This document shows, one piece after another, positions 10,890 through 23,584 of a stretch of 64,000 nt of DNA; the stretch's first letter is position 1; each line of letters starts with the position of its first letter. Position numbers and translations under genes: made by a program. The notes beneath the pieces were generated by a model, which made no database searches, was not told the origin of the DNA, and saw only the letters and a program-made list of their open reading frames with translations. The DNA is from Cephalopachus bancanus (Eukaryota > Chordata > Mammalia > Primates > Tarsiidae): the NCBI GenBank assembly GCA_027257055.1, contig JAPVLO010000182.1:1116001-1180000 (forward strand), in the 5' to 3' direction.

Positions 10890-12100
10890 GTTGACCCCGG
10901 CCTCCTTCCTAAAACTTTTTTCATGTGCTGTTTCCAGAGCACCACATGCTTGCGATTTCACTCCTGCCTCCCTGGCTGCACCTTGTCAGTCACATATCCC
11001 GGCTCCCCTCCCACCTAGCACACACCAAGGACCTCTGTGTGTTCAGGGGCCCCTAACCTACCTCCTGAGTTCTCTGCCACACTGTTTCCCTCAGTGAGCG
11101 TCTCTGGTTTCGTGGCTTTAAATGCCGTGGATGTGCTGATGACTCCTAAATTTACAATTTGTTCTCCCCTGTGCATCACATTCATTTCCATCTACCTAAT
11201 TAGCATCCCATGTAGAAGTCTAGTAAGCATCTTAACTTGTCTGAATCAGAACTTGTGATGATGATGTTCCCTATTTTGTTCCATCACAGAAAATCACCAC
11301 AGGTACCAGTTTTACCAGTAAATACTTAATATTCATCCTTGGCACTCCTCTTTTTCTCAGACCCTCACCCATTTCATCAGCAAGTTGATTGAAATTCTCT
11401 TCCGAATGTTTGTCAAATCTGTCCCCATCTCTCTACTGGCTTGCTAATACCCTAATCAAAGCCACTGCCATTACTTACGTCTGCTCCTGCAGTGATAGCC
11501 CTGTTCCATTCTTGATTTCTTTCTATCCTTTCTTGATCTAGAGGCCGAGTAATCCCTTTTTTTAACAGTGTAAAAAATATAGCTTTTAAAATGTAGAGCT
11601 GATTATGTTACTCCTTACTGAAAATCCTTGAAGAGTTCTCAGTCCAAGCTCCTTGCTCCTCCCCCAATGCTTTGTGTGATCTGCTCCCTGCCGACTTTTT
11701 GGACATCGTTTCCTGCTGCTCTTCTTCCCTGAATCAGAGAACCTCAGTGCACACCGGGAACACTGGTTTCCTCTGTGTTTTTACCGTTTTTGTTTTTTCC
11801 CTGGAGTATTTTTGCCTCACCTTTTTCTTGCATTTTTTGTTCTCTCTTCATTATTGTTTAGGTAAAAGGTTAGATGTCATGTACTCTAAGATGTTTTCAC
11901 ATGCATACTATCTAAAGTAGCATGTTATTTTATCCTGTTTTTTCCTTCTTGGTTCTAATCACTCTCACTATTTTTCATGTTTATTTGTGTCCTTGCTTTT
12001 TACATGTCTCTTTCTAGAATATAAGTTTTGCAATACCAGATCCACATGTTAGATGCTGCACAAATATTTGTTGAGTTAATCAATGGCTATCTTTCCCACT
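10890..12100 (+). mobile_element. L2 LINE, 3' part, sense
   Basis: L2 3' wording is visible in order: a CATTTCATCAGCAAGTTGATTG segment, AATCAAAGCCACTGCCAT, ATTATGTTACTCCTTACTG, a C-rich stretch, TGTGTGATCTGCTCCCTGCC and the 'CTAGAATATAAG...AATATTTGTTGAGT' tail near 12010-12080. It is old and diverged with no usable frame. Confidence 0.7.
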
Positions 12101-12150
12101 AATGTATTATTCTTGGACAAGTTGGTTAATCTTTTGATATACCAGTTTTT

Positions 12151-12516
12151 AAAAAATTTTTAATTTTAAATACACGGGGTACAATTCAGGATTAGGTATA
12201 TGAATGTTCATTATGCAGGTACCCTTGTTGATAAGGTGTGCTCCGTCTCCCCTGGCAGTTTCCCACTACTGCCAAACCCTCCCCCACCCTCCCTTGGCAG
12301 TCTCCCACTACTGCCGATCCCTTTCTTATAGTATTACAGTAGTTGTTCAAGGTTTGCTGAGTGAGAACATGTGACACTTTTCTTTGTTTCTGTGATAGAT
12401 CATTCAGTATTATAGCCTCAAAGTCCATTTAAGTTGCTGCAGAGTTCATCATTTTGTCCTTACTTATGGCTGCATAATATTCCATCGTGTATATGTACCA
12501 CATTTTTTATCCAGCG
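12151..12516 (-). mobile_element. 5'-truncated lineage-specific L1, antisense
   Basis: The L1 3' end runs from the ORF2 C-terminus (ATGTACCACAT...) to a tail that reads CTGAATTGTACCCCGTG on the minus strand. A 12-bp target-site duplication ATACCAGTTTTT flanks it (12139-12150 and 12517-12528). It contains a tandemly repeated C-rich segment (GGCAGTTTCCCACTACTGCC-like) at 12256-12318. It shares its tail with the copies at 33121 and 49781. Confidence 0.88.
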
Positions 12517-13678
12517 ATACCAGTTTTTTCATCAGAAATACATTGCTGTTTAATTTTTGATTTTTAATATTCCTGTGTTCTGTGGTTCTCATAAGAGAAT
12601 GGAGGCAAGGAGATCGGCAGAAGGTTACTATGAGATGATAGGCATGAGGGGGAAAAGATCTTACTCTTACAGGTCTCAGGTAATGAAAAGAACCAGTTGC
12701 ATCCACATATGTTGACCCGGAAGGCTGCCCATGGCATGTTGTGAGATAGAAGTGAAAACAGAGTAACATACGGAAATATGGCAAGCGGCAATAAAAAACA
12801 GTAAGATATGATCCCAATTTTGTTTAAACATTTATCTCACATATGTAGATTTATTGATATTTTTAAATAAAGGTATGATACATAAGCTCTTAAGTCTTAA
12901 TGTTGATGGCTTTAGTGAAGTGTGTAATATGAAGAAGGGAACAAAAGTTTCTTAAAACTTTTTCTCTATATAGTTCTATATTATCTGACGTTACAAGAAG
13001 CAAGTGTTATTTGACAAATTTTCAAAATCTAGTTAAGAGGAGAAAAAAAATATCATTATGGCCTGACGTTTCAGGAGCGTACAAATTCTCCTTTAAACCA
13101 CAGGTTTTCTTCTCCAGGAGGCTCTAAAGGAGATATATGTATGAAGACAGTGGCATATGAAAAGGAAAATACTCTTTTATTATCAACTAGACATGGGCCT
13201 GTTACTCCAAGGTATAGCCCTGGTAAACTTGCTTAAGCTCAAGACTCTTCACCTAAACCCAAAGCCAACTGTTGAGGTGTGAATTTCCAGCTGCCTGAGA
13301 TAGCAGATGCAGGAGACCCACTTGGTTCCTGAATAAAGGAAAAGTCAAGAGAGCCAGGCCTGGCTCTAGGATAGGCTTATAGGAATGACAGAAAATGCAA
13401 GACTCCTCTGGTTAAAAAAAAGAAGATTTTGGTCCTTGAAGCTGATAAATTGGATGAATTATTCGATCCCAGTGGTGGACAGGGAGGGAAAGAAGGCTCT
13501 CTTTTCCGTGAACATTGCTTGTCATAACAACCACCACCACAAAAAGCTGAAAGCTACTGCTTTAGGTTACCACTTAGCAAGTGAGAATAAAACATCAGGA
13601 ACCAACATAGACAAAATCAGAGAAATCAGAGAGTCTAAAACGCAAACAATGTAGTGTGGCTTCATGAAAATGAAAAGA

Positions 13679-13985
<307 letters not shown>

Positions 13986-14755
13986 AAAAAGATTAGAGAT
14001 TATTTTAAAGGTTGATAATAAACAGTTTCAGCTGATGGATTCAAAGAGTTCATTGAAGAGCAACACCACAGAAAAGATCGTTGGATTAAAGGCCTAGGGA
14101 TCATTTTTGGTTTTAGAAAAGCTTTAGTAATTCTGTGGATAAGACACCAGATTATGGGGTAGGTTCAGGTAGGTGGTAGATTCTGAGGAGTTAAAGTGGT
14201 GGCGGCAGGGTTCTCATGGGAATATTTGGGAAGAGTAGAAAGGGGAGAAATCATTCCAGATAGGTATAAACCTCTGTATGTGTCTTCACGGTCGGAAAAA
14301 CTTGAAGTACTTGGTAAAGGGATAAAGATGGAAAAAAGAATGCTTGATGGAAAAATATTCTGAGGAACACAGGAGAAATGATAGAATCCATAGCACTGTG
14401 GGAAAAGCTTAACCTTAGAGGGCTTTTTTTCTCCAAAAACCAAAAACCAAAAGAGAAGATGGCTGTCTATACGGAAGTATCTGGAGGTAAAAAGTAGGAA
14501 AAATGGTGCTGCGTAGTGAACTCAGTAAATCGAGAACTGAGGTTGCCTGATGAGTAGAGGGATGCCCTGGGAGCCTGCGAAGGCCAGAACTTCAAGTTGG
14601 CTCCGAGTGAAAGGGACGAATGCCTTGGCTGTGCCTGGCCCAAGACTCACTGCTCGCTGGACTGCAGACTTCCAAAGGCAGCTAGTGCTCAGGAAACAGT
14701 TGCGTAGGTGGAGGATACATGAATTAAGGGCCTGGTATCTTGTGTGTGCTCACTG

Positions 14756-15075
14756 AAGGCTTATTTTAATTAAATTAAGCTACTTTGACCCCTACGGAGG
14801 AGCTGGATGGAATTAAATGTAATCATTAAACTAAGCCCATAATGGTCTGCTGTTTGGAAACAGGACTTAATAAAGCTGATGGCACATTTCTTAAAAGCCC
14901 AGAATTGTGTGTTGCCTTTCTTAGGAGAAGGGATAGCGAGTAGTATTTTGTTTTTGGCAGTGCTAGATGCAAAGAGTGAGTTGTTAGCTCTGGCACATAT
15001 TGTTCTGCTGCTTGTAACTCTAGAATCTAGCCCAAGTTCAGAAATGTCATATTTGGGCCCATTTCTGTGATTTCA
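14756..15075. promoter_or_regulatory. Candidate conserved non-coding element, AT-rich
   Basis: TTTTAATTAAATTAAGC, GGAATTAAATGTAATCATTA and a CTTAATAAAGCTGATGGCAC segment give a cluster of TAAT/ATTA cores in repeat-free sequence. Function is not shown. Confidence 0.25.
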
Positions 15076-15519
15076 GTGGTTCCCGAGGAACCTGCACCTT
15101 CCTGCTCTTGCCTCCTCATTGGGATGTTCCAGAAACTTGGAAATAGTTAGATCTCCCTATTTAAAACTGAACAAATGACTAGCATGTGTGCTAGAGAGCC
15201 TTGGGAGCTCATGTTCACGAATCCTGTGTTAGACCTGATAAGTGAACACCAAGATTCCAGATTTAAGGGCATGTACCTTTACTTCAGCAAAAGACTTTGA
15301 AGAAAAGAAGACAGAGACAGACACAGCCTAAAAAAAGAAAATAAACAGGTGTCCAGTCTTACTTTTCCGTGAAAATAACAAGGAAAGTGATGATGAAATT
15401 ATCTCATTTACTTATTCACTTAACTATATATGAGCACATTTATTATACAGAGAAAAATGTTAGTAACATGTAATTTGTTGACTGGGAAAAGTTTTTATTA
15501 TCCTTCATAAAAAATCTTA

Positions 15520-16431
15520 TTTCAATTTTTTAAAAATTTGTATTTGTACAGATTTATGGCACACGTGAAATTTTGTTGCATGCATATACATAATGCCTAG
15601 TGATCAATTCAAGGTATTTAGGGTGTACGTCACCCAAGTAAAATGCATTTTCGTTACATCCATAGTAACCCTACTATGCTGTGAAATATTGAATATATTC
15701 CTTTGTGCTATGGTATGTTTGTACCCTTTAACCCATTTATCTTCATCCTCTCCTCTCCTCCACCTCTCACCCTTCCCAGTCTCTGTTATGTACCTTTCCA
15801 CTCTCCATTTCAATGTGATCAAATTTTTTAGCTCTCATATATAAGTATGTGCAAGGTGTGTCTTTTTGTGCCTAGCTTATTTCGCTTAAGATAAAGCCTC
15901 TGGTTCCATCCATGTTGCTGCAAACGGAAAGATTTCATTCTTTTTTTTTTGGCCGAGTAGTATTCCATTGCGTATATATACCATATCTTCTTTATCCATT
16001 CATCTGCTGAATACTCAGGTTGATTCCATATCTTTGCTATTGTGGATAGAGCTGCCACAAACATGAGAGTGCAGGTGTCCTTTTGATGTCTTCTTTCTTT
16101 TCCTTTGGGTAGATACTCAGTAATGGAATCTCTGGATCAAATTATATTTCTGTTTTTAGTTTTTTGTAAGTTTCTATACTGTTTTCCATAGTGGCTGCAC
16201 TAATTTACACTCCTACTGACAGTGCATAAGAGTTCCCATTTCTCCACATCCTTGCCAACATTCATCATTTTTGTTTTGGTAATAGCCATCCTGACTGGAG
16301 TAAGATGATATCTAACTGTGGTTTTGATTTGCGTTTCTCTGATGATTAGTGATGTTGAACCTTTTTTAATATACCTGTTGGCCATTTGTATGTCTTCTTT
16401 TGAAAAAAAGCTATTCATGTCCTTTGCCCAC
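15520..16431 (-). mobile_element. L1 (L1MA/L1P type), 3' part, antisense
   Basis: Antisense L1 from its 3' end (GATTTATGGCACACGTGAAA near 15551) through the ORF2 C-terminus. The minus-strand frame at 16064-15828 contains the L1 ORF2 C-terminal landmark YAMEYYSAKKK. It continues past an inserted Alu at 16432. Confidence 0.92.
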
Positions 16432-16617
16432 CTTTTTTTTTTTTTTTGAGTTGGAGTCTCACTCCATCGCCCAGACTAGAGTACAGTAGCACGCTCACAG
16501 CCACCCCGGTGTCGACCTGCTGGGCTCCAGCGATCCTTCCATCTCAGCCTTCCGAGGAGCCGGAACTACAGGTCTGCTACTAAGCCCAGAAACTTTTTAA
16601 ATTTATTATAGAGATGA
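16432..16617 (-). mobile_element. 5'-truncated Alu inside the L1
   Basis: Only the right arm and linker of a lineage-specific Alu are present, with a T run at its tail side. A 7-bp duplication TGCCCAC (16425-16431 and 16618-16624) flanks it. Removing it restores the L1 text CCTTTGCCCACTTTTTAATG. Confidence 0.9.
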
Positions 16618-17035
16618 TGCCCACTTTTTAATGGAATTATTTGTATTTTTTTCCTGTTGAGTTGTTTGAGTTCCTTGTATATTATGGATATCAGTCCCCT
16701 GTCAGAGTAATAGTTTGCAAGTATTTTCTTACACTCAACAAGTTGTCTCTTCACTCTGTTGATTATTTCTTAAATTGAAATTAGGCTTTTTTAATTTAAG
16801 TCTCATTCGTCAATTTTTTGGTTTTGTTGCCTGTGCTTTTGAGGACTTAGTCATAAATTCTTTGCCTCGTCCAATATCCAGGAGAGTTTTCCCTCGGTTT
16901 TCTTCTAGTATTTTTGTAGTTTCAGGTCTTATGTTTAAGTCTTGAATCTGTTTTGAGTTGATTTTGTATATGGTAAGAAATAGGGATCCAGTTTCATTCT
17001 TCTTCATGTGACTAATTTTCTCATCACCACTTATT
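16618..17035 (-). mobile_element. L1 (L1MA/L1P type), continuation, antisense
   Basis: ORF2 sequence continues across the Alu insertion. It includes ATATTATGGATATCAGTCCC and TGAATCTGTTTTGAGTTGAT, and stops abruptly at 17035, the 5' truncation point. Confidence 0.9.
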
Positions 17036-18956
17036 GATGAGGATTTCTTTTCCCCAGTGGAAGTACTTGTCTCTTCTAAATTCGTTATTTCCTAATGAAG
17101 GAAAGTTAAAATGATTCTGATACTAAAACGTACATTTTCCCTCTACTTACCAGTTAACATTAGGAGTTTGCTGTTTCTTCGTTACTGCTGAGTACTTTAG
17201 TAGGGCTAAAGCATTTCCTCCACATTGCTTTTGGTTGTTAGGAACCTTCACAGTGGAAACCCTGACCCCTTGAACCATAGCAGCAGCAGGTGAGCAAAAA
17301 AAGAACCAGATTTCAAGATATTTTGTTTTATGATGTTATTTGCTGTGTTGAAGTCATTACACAACATCTGATACTGATTTTGAGGTTCTTAACTCATTCT
17401 TTTTAAAGATTCAAATTAAAAAAACATAAACACATTTTCATTTAGTTTTCCCATAAATCCCATTCTTTAACCCAATTCAAAACATCCTGATTCTGCCGTG
17501 TTCTGCTATGTTTCTGTCCTTGCTGAATTAAAAGTGCTCCTAGGTGTCTGGTGGGGTGCATACAGTCTCGTTTTCCAGAAAAGAGGAAATCGTACTATAT
17601 TGTAGGTTAGGCACAATAACCTAAGGGTAGAACTAGTCAAAAATCATACTGAATTTATACCATGAGCTTGCTGCATACTTGCGAATGCCTCTATAACAGC
17701 ACATCTTAAAAATAAATATCAGGAAATTTTCACATAAAATCCACCCTGACCTTTAAGGTAAGATCACTTGAACTTTAAGAAGAGTTGAGAACTTTATAAG
17801 GAGTTTATAAAGGGTTTTTAAAGCATATATTAGTCTAAGTATTTTATTAAATTATTTATTAATATATTAGTAATTTGAAAAAAGTATTTTGTTAGTTGTA
17901 GGCATTGTAACTAAAAGATGGCTAGCATTTACAGAGGCAGACTGGGAGGGGATCATTTGAAAATCCCCCCTCCCCCTACTAGTCTTGGTAAATGGCCTCG
18001 CCCCATCCTTAGCTTTCTTGGGGACACTGAGTACAGTGGAACTTAAGACGAGACGTCCAGTTTCTGCATTTGCTAAGCCTCATATGATATTCATTTCTAC
18101 TTTATTCATATACACATATTGAATCTGCATCCTGTTGGTGTTAGGGCTAAAAGTATGACTCTTGCTCTCGAGGATGTCACTTGCTGGTGAGTGTAGTAGA
18201 ACTGTAAGAAGAGTAAGTTACGGTATGACGGAATGCTGTAATAGAGGGAGATCAAAGCATTGTAGGTGCATACACGAGCAAGTGACTCGTCTTGCTCTGG
18301 AAATTTGGAGAGTGCTCCACAAATGTGGTGACAGCTAAGCTGGGTCTTAAAAAGAGACATTGAAATATGTTAGGCCAAGAAAGGGATGCCAGGCAGCAAG
18401 AACTGTGAGTGCAAAGACTTGCAAAGAGATTAGAAAGAGTATGGAACTAAGAACAGTACACAGTTCATGGAGTGGAGTGGTGGAAGAAAAGGGCTGAAAA
18501 AATAGACTTGATTCTTATTAAATCAGCAGGGCCAGTGGGGTGGGAGGTCTGCAAAAAAGTTGAAATTGTTAGAAACAAATAAACAGAGCAAATCACTTCA
18601 GTGTAACTTAACTGATGACATTTCAATAGTTGTGGTTCTGTCTACACAAAACAGCTCTGTTCCACTTGGTACATGCATTTCTCGCTCTTCTCCATTGTTT
18701 AATGGTTTATACGTGATCATTTGAAGTTACTTTTTCTGTAACTATAATTAACATCAAAATAAAAATCTGTTATTTTTTAAAAAAATGTCTAGGAGCTTAC
18801 CAGTTTATACAGGTAATGGTGTCATTTGTGGTACCAAGTATTTTGTCATTAATCAGCGTAAACTAATTTGTCATCTAAGTAAATGAAAAATAATGCCCTT
18901 TCAAGACATACTTTCAAACCATGTATTTGAAATTGTCAAAAATAACAGCACTATTT

Positions 18957-19135
18957 TTTAAGTTGATGCATTGTAATTGCACATATTTGTGAGGTACAAG
19001 TTGATGTTTCAGTGCATGTGTATGTTGTATATATACAATACATATATATGTATGTGTAGATGTGGTTGTGATTGAATCAGTCACAATAACCAGTGCAGAA
19101 TGCTTTTATTCTATTCTGTATTCCCCAGCTACCCT
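18957..19135 (-). mobile_element. L1 3' tail with AT-rich simple repeat
   Basis: GCATTGTAATTGCACATATTTGTGAGGTACA followed by TGTTTCAGTGCATGTG is an antisense L1MA-like 3' end. A TATA/CATA-rich microsatellite-like palindrome follows at 19010-19060. Confidence 0.6.
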
Positions 19136-19234
19136 GCATCACCCTCAAGCTTGCATTTGCTGGCCGGAACAGGAACCAGATTACAGCTCCTGAGTACAGT
19201 ACAGATTACTCATCCTATCCGTGTAAGGCATTAG

Positions 19235-19690
19235 TGAGGTGTATTTGTTTCCCAAGGCTGCCATGACAAAGCACCATCAACTGGATGCTTAAAACAACAT
19301 AACTTTCTTCTCTCACCATTCTGGAGGCTAAGCATCTGACAGCAAGGTGCTGGCACGCTCTCTCTGAAGACACTAAGGAAGAATTATTTCTTGTCTCTTC
19401 CTAGCTTATGGTGGCTCTTGGCAGTCCCTGACATTCCTTCACGTTTTTGTACCGTCATCTCTCCAATCTCGACATCACTGCCATATGGCTCTCTTCCCTC
19501 TGTGTCTCTGTGTGTCTTCCCTTCTTATAAAGCCACTAGTCATTGAATGTAGGGTCCACTATAACCCAATATGACCTCATCTTCACCAATCACATCTGCA
19601 AAGGCACTATTTTCCAAATATGATCACATTCTGAAGTTCTAGATAGCCATGAATTTTGGGAGGACATAGTCAAACCACTATACCAAACAA
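19235..19690 (-). mobile_element. MaLR-type LTR (MLT1-like), antisense
   Basis: Reverse-strand text of an ERVL-MaLR LTR: CCAAGGCTGCCATGACAAAG, TTCTGGAGGCTAAGCATC, TGACCTCATCTTCACC and ATGAATTTTGGGAGGACATA. The subfamily is not certain. Confidence 0.6.
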
Positions 19691-20202
19691 TGGAAGTACT
19701 ATAAATACAGTCTTACCTAGAATAATGTCAGTTGGCATATAATTTGTAAAGATATTTTGTGTTTTGAATTATAGATCCTAAAGCTTACTTGTATGGTTTT
19801 AGGTGACTATGATATTGGCTTTAGTGCTAGGATGATTAGTCAAAATAGCATGTTATAAAATGTTAAATGTAAAACTAATCTTATATTTCTTACTTGCTTA
19901 ATTAAGGTTGATTCATGGGGATAATTGCTCCTACCATGTCTAAGTAATCTTTATGTGTTTCAAGTCAGATTTTGAAGGTTTTTATAAACTAAATTAAGGA
20001 TTTTGGACTTGACCCTGTAAACAAGAAAGAATCAGTGGAGATTTCTTATTTTTAAACAATAGTTTAGTTGATTGTAAAAGTCAGATAGAAGCTATTGAAA
20101 TGGCACAGCTGAGATGATTGGGGCTTAGACTGCATTGGTGGAGATAGAGAAGTGAAATTGTATGAGTAACCTCCCCGATGAGTTAGTACTTGGTTAGATA
20201 AT

Positions 20203-20395
20203 GATGATAATAGCTAACGTTTGTTAACCACTTTCCATGTGCCAGGCAATGTTCTAAGGACTGTTTATGTACTAATTTGCTTTTATGTACTAATTCTTTA
20301 ATTTGCTTAATTTCATGTGAAAAAAATGAGGCACAAGCACTTGCCAACAATCACATAGGTAGTAATTGGAGAAGGCAGGATTCGAACCCATAGAA
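20203..20395 (-). repeat. MIR SINE, antisense
   Basis: TAATAGCTAACGTTTGTTAA, CCATGTGCCAGGCAATGTTC and a terminal GGCAGGATTCGAACCCA, the last being the tRNA-derived B box of the MIR head. Confidence 0.85.
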
Positions 20396-20959
20396 TCTGA
20401 TGAAGGAAACAAAGGAGACTGGGTGGACGGTAGTGTCATTAGCCAGGATTAAGACACAAACGCAAAGCAGATTTGGGGAGAGTTGACCTGAAGGTCATGA
20501 GTCAGTAGATTTAGTTTTGAATGTAGCGTTAAATTGGAAGAGTTTTGGGTGGGAAATCCAAGTAGATGGTCGATAGAAAGCATTGAAAATAATATTTGGT
20601 GTTCAAAGTTGTCTTTCTCATTAAGGTTATTACTGTTTTAATGTACACATTATGCAGCTATGGTAAAATATGAAGTAGTGTTAGTCAACAAGAGTGCTTA
20701 CCAAGGTGCAATTTTTTGTGCTGGTGCATTTTTCTGTCCTTTCTACAGTAAGTTAGATAGGCAGATCACTCTTTTACCTGGAAATTTGTGCATTTTTTTG
20801 GCCAAATAGAGAAGAGGAATTCATAATAAGTTTGTATCCAGCTGGTGGTAGGTGAATTTACTCCATGACAAACTCCCCTCACACTCTCACCCTTCATTCC
20901 ATGTATCCCACCAAATACACCCCGGTGCTGCTCTAACCACGGGGTATTCCAGTTCAAAC

Positions 20960-21400
20960 CTGGCACTTTATGGGAACTGCTTTTGTGGAAATCATTAAAG
21001 AAAGAATTGCCTGTGAATTATCCTCCCGAAGCATCGCCTGTTTTCGGCGTCATTTTGGTCTCATTAATCAGCATTGCAGCAAGGCGGACACTGTGCTGTA
21101 TATTTTACTGTCCCCAGCACAGCGGCTCCTACGTCTCTGCCCCCAGGCCGGGGCATTGGGGAGAAAGAGAGAGGAAAACCATCAATCTTCCCAGTTGCAC
21201 ATGTCAGCAGCGATTCCTTCCCCCTTCCTGTTGGCTGTCTCTCTCACCACCTGTGTTTAGAATTAGCACTGGAGCTGCTGCCCAGATGAATAAGAACCAC
21301 TGTCCTTGTCACCTGCCGTGGTACGGGCCACCACTTCTCCATGAAACAAGTACATCAAGCAGTTATCTTTGGTGTGAGTAGTATAAGACAGAGAATCACA
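20960..21400. promoter_or_regulatory. Candidate conserved non-coding element
   Basis: Repeat-free, high-complexity sequence with retained CpGs (CCCGAAGCATCGCC, TTTTCGGCGTCATTTTGG) and a TCATTAATCAGCATTGCAG homeobox-like segment. It is proposed only from texture. Confidence 0.3.
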
Positions 21401-21529
21401 CATCCTCTTGGAAGTTCATTATAATAATAAATTTGATTGTAGGTCATGCATTCTAGAAGGTAGCGTTATTTAGTGGATCCAAGGGGGGTAAAAGAAAACA
21501 AATGTTTGAGTGCCTTGCTGTCTTCTCAT

Positions 21530-21785
21530 AGAATCCCCTGAAGTATACATGGCTGGAGTTGATCTACCTGGACTCGGGTCCTGTTTCCACTATGTACTAG
21601 CTGTGCGCTACTCACTCAACCCCTCCGTGCCTCAGTTTCCTCATCTGTACAACAAAGATGATAGTACTTCCTGCCTCAGAGTTTTTGTGAGGATTAAATG
21701 AGATAATACATTTCTAGCTCTGAGTCTAGTGCTTTCCATATAGTTAAGCATGCAATAGATGTTCACTGTTATTATCATTAACCTC
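21530..21785 (+). repeat. MIR SINE
   Basis: Near full length: CTGTGCGCTACTCACTCAAC, GCCTCAGTTTCCTCATCTGT and GGATTAAATGAGATAATACA, then a decayed tail ending with a TGTTATTATCATTA segment. Confidence 0.88.
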
Positions 21786-22214
21786 ATTGTTCAAATAATA
21801 AAACTGAGGTTCAGATACTTTGTGAAAGGTACTAGTAGCATAGACTGGATTTGATCCTAGCGCTGTCTGATCCTCAAAACTCATGTCCTTTAGATTTCAG
21901 TGTGTTGTTTCCATTTTACAAATAACTTCATATGTGAGCTTAATAAGTCATTTAACTTTATTTGTAATTTTACTTCCCATCATGTAAAATAAAAATGGTA
22001 ATATCTGACATTACTGTTAGTAAGTACGAGATTCTTGTTGTCACATGTGAACTAATTTAATCAGACCATCTGCTGAAAAACTAGGCTTATTTTTTAAATT
22101 TCATGACAGAAAGACTGCATGCCCTTAAAAAAAAGTTAAACAATACAAAAGTGTCAAAAAAGAAGTCATAACTCTCATTCCCCAGTGTAAACACTGGTGA
22201 GTTAGGTGTGTATC

Positions 22215-22395
22215 CTTCCTTCCTTGTCAGCATTTACCTGTTTAACGAACATTTATATGGAGCCACGGTGGGCCAAGCACTGTTCTTGGCCCTTCAGAGG
22301 GGTACTGTCATTTGTCCCATTTTACAGATGAGGAGCTTCTGTGATTTCGACAAGGAAGCACAGCTGGTGCACAGTAAAGCACGCAACAGGTGTTA
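22215..22395 (-). repeat. MIR SINE, antisense, degraded
   Basis: GGGCCAAGCACTGTTCTTGG, CCCATTTTACAGATGAGGAG and an ACAGCTGGTGCACAG segment mark a worn MIR. Confidence 0.65.
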
Positions 22396-22673
22396 ACTGG
22401 TAGGAGACTCTCGTGTTTTGGCTCCAGAGTTGGGCTCCTCTCCTCCACTTTATGCCAACTCTCCGTACTTGACGGTACCTGCCTTCTACTTTGTTCCCTA
22501 GTGTTCCATTATGTAAAAAGAAAACTGTAATATATTTACGATTTGTCCTACTGATGGACATCAGTTGCTTGTAGTTCTTATGTACTTAAGTAATCATGTG
22601 GGGAACATCAGGTATCCTTACAAGATACGAGATTTCCATACATTGAATGGTTGAGTCAAAAGAGAACAAAATT

Positions 22674-22956
22674 GGCCGGGCTCACTGTGTCTACTTGTAA
22701 TCCAGCACTTTGGGAGGCTGAGGCGAGTGGATTGCCTGAGCCTGCTGGTTCAAGACCAGCCCAGGCAACTTGGACAGAGCGCGTCTCTAAAACAAATTAA
22801 AAAATGAGCCAGGTATGGTAGCATGTACCTGTAGTTCCAGCTACCTGGAAGGCTGAGGCAGACAGATTGCCAGAGCCCAGCAGGTAGACCCTGGGGTGGC
22901 TGTGAGTGTGCCACTGCACTACAGCCTGGGCGACAGAGTAAGACTCCAACTCAAAG
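22674..22956 (+). mobile_element. Full-length Alu, lineage-specific type
   Basis: GGCCGGGCTCACTGTGTC start and a left-arm palindrome GCTGGTTCAAGACCAGC (22744-22760), a perfect 5-bp stem with a 7-base loop. It ends GACTCCAACTCAAAG with a very short A tail, which points to an older copy of the subfamily. Confidence 0.93.
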
Positions 22957-22984
22957 ATTTTTTTTACCTCCAAAAATGGTCAGA

Positions 22985-23190
22985 TAAGTTTATCGAGAGC
23001 TTGCTATGGACCAGACACGAAGCACTTTATACTAATAAACTCATCACCGTCCCCCTCACCACCTATGAGGTAGCTGCTATTATTGTCCCCATTTTGTAAA
23101 TGTTCAAGTCCACATTAAGTAATAGAGCAAGGACTTAAATTCAGCCTAACACTAGATCTTGTTTCTTAATCAGGGCTAATACCCAAACTA
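22985..23190 (-). repeat. MIR SINE, antisense
   Basis: AGCTTGCTATGGACCAGACA, ACCTATGAGGTAGCTGCTAT and TATTGTCCCCATTTTG are MIR core wording. Confidence 0.78.
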
Positions 23191-23584
23191 GTTAGTTATG
23201 AGAGTTGTATTTCACTGCTTGACTTTGTTATACCCTTCTAACTTAGCATGAAGTTGAGTCAACAGTCTGAGCTGATAGGAGGGTCTGAGCTGATGCAAAG
23301 AGTTGGAACAGTCTTACATAGTGTAGCATTGTGCAGGCAGGATGAGAAAGGGAGCCATAGTTAGCTGGAAAAGGAAATGTGTTTCACCTAGTAGAGGTCA
23401 CCTAACAGCCAAAGAATTCTTTCTTTTGTAAACTGTCTTTATGCCAGGAAAATAGCTTTAGAAATGTTTTTCTCTATTGGTAGTATGGGTGCCTTGTAAG
23501 AAATCCACACTGTCTGTTTCTCAGAGGTTCAGAACACTCAAGATAGTCATGGAGTTATTTCATACACTGTGTGTAAGAATTTCT

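Larger units (their letters stand above)
18080..20620 (-). mobile_element. L2 LINE, antisense, split by later insertions
   Basis: Three collinear blocks of reverse-strand L2 text occur: 18080-18530 (GGATGCCAGGCAGCAAGAAC, GTGCAAAGACTTGC), 19960-20200 (AAGGATTTTGGACTTG) and 20440-20620 (CAGTAGATTTAGTTTTGAATG, CCAAGTAGATGGTCGATAG). They are separated by an L1 tail, a MaLR LTR and a MIR. Order and strand agree with one ancient L2. Confidence 0.6.

Noticed and set aside
15828..16064. 78-codon minus-strand frame with YAMEYYSAKKK
   Set aside because: L1 ORF2 C-terminal remnant.
22674..22956. Genuine tRNA gene suggested by the T-arm-like hairpin
   Set aside because: The hairpin sits inside an Alu left arm; there is no acceptor stem or anticodon arm around it.
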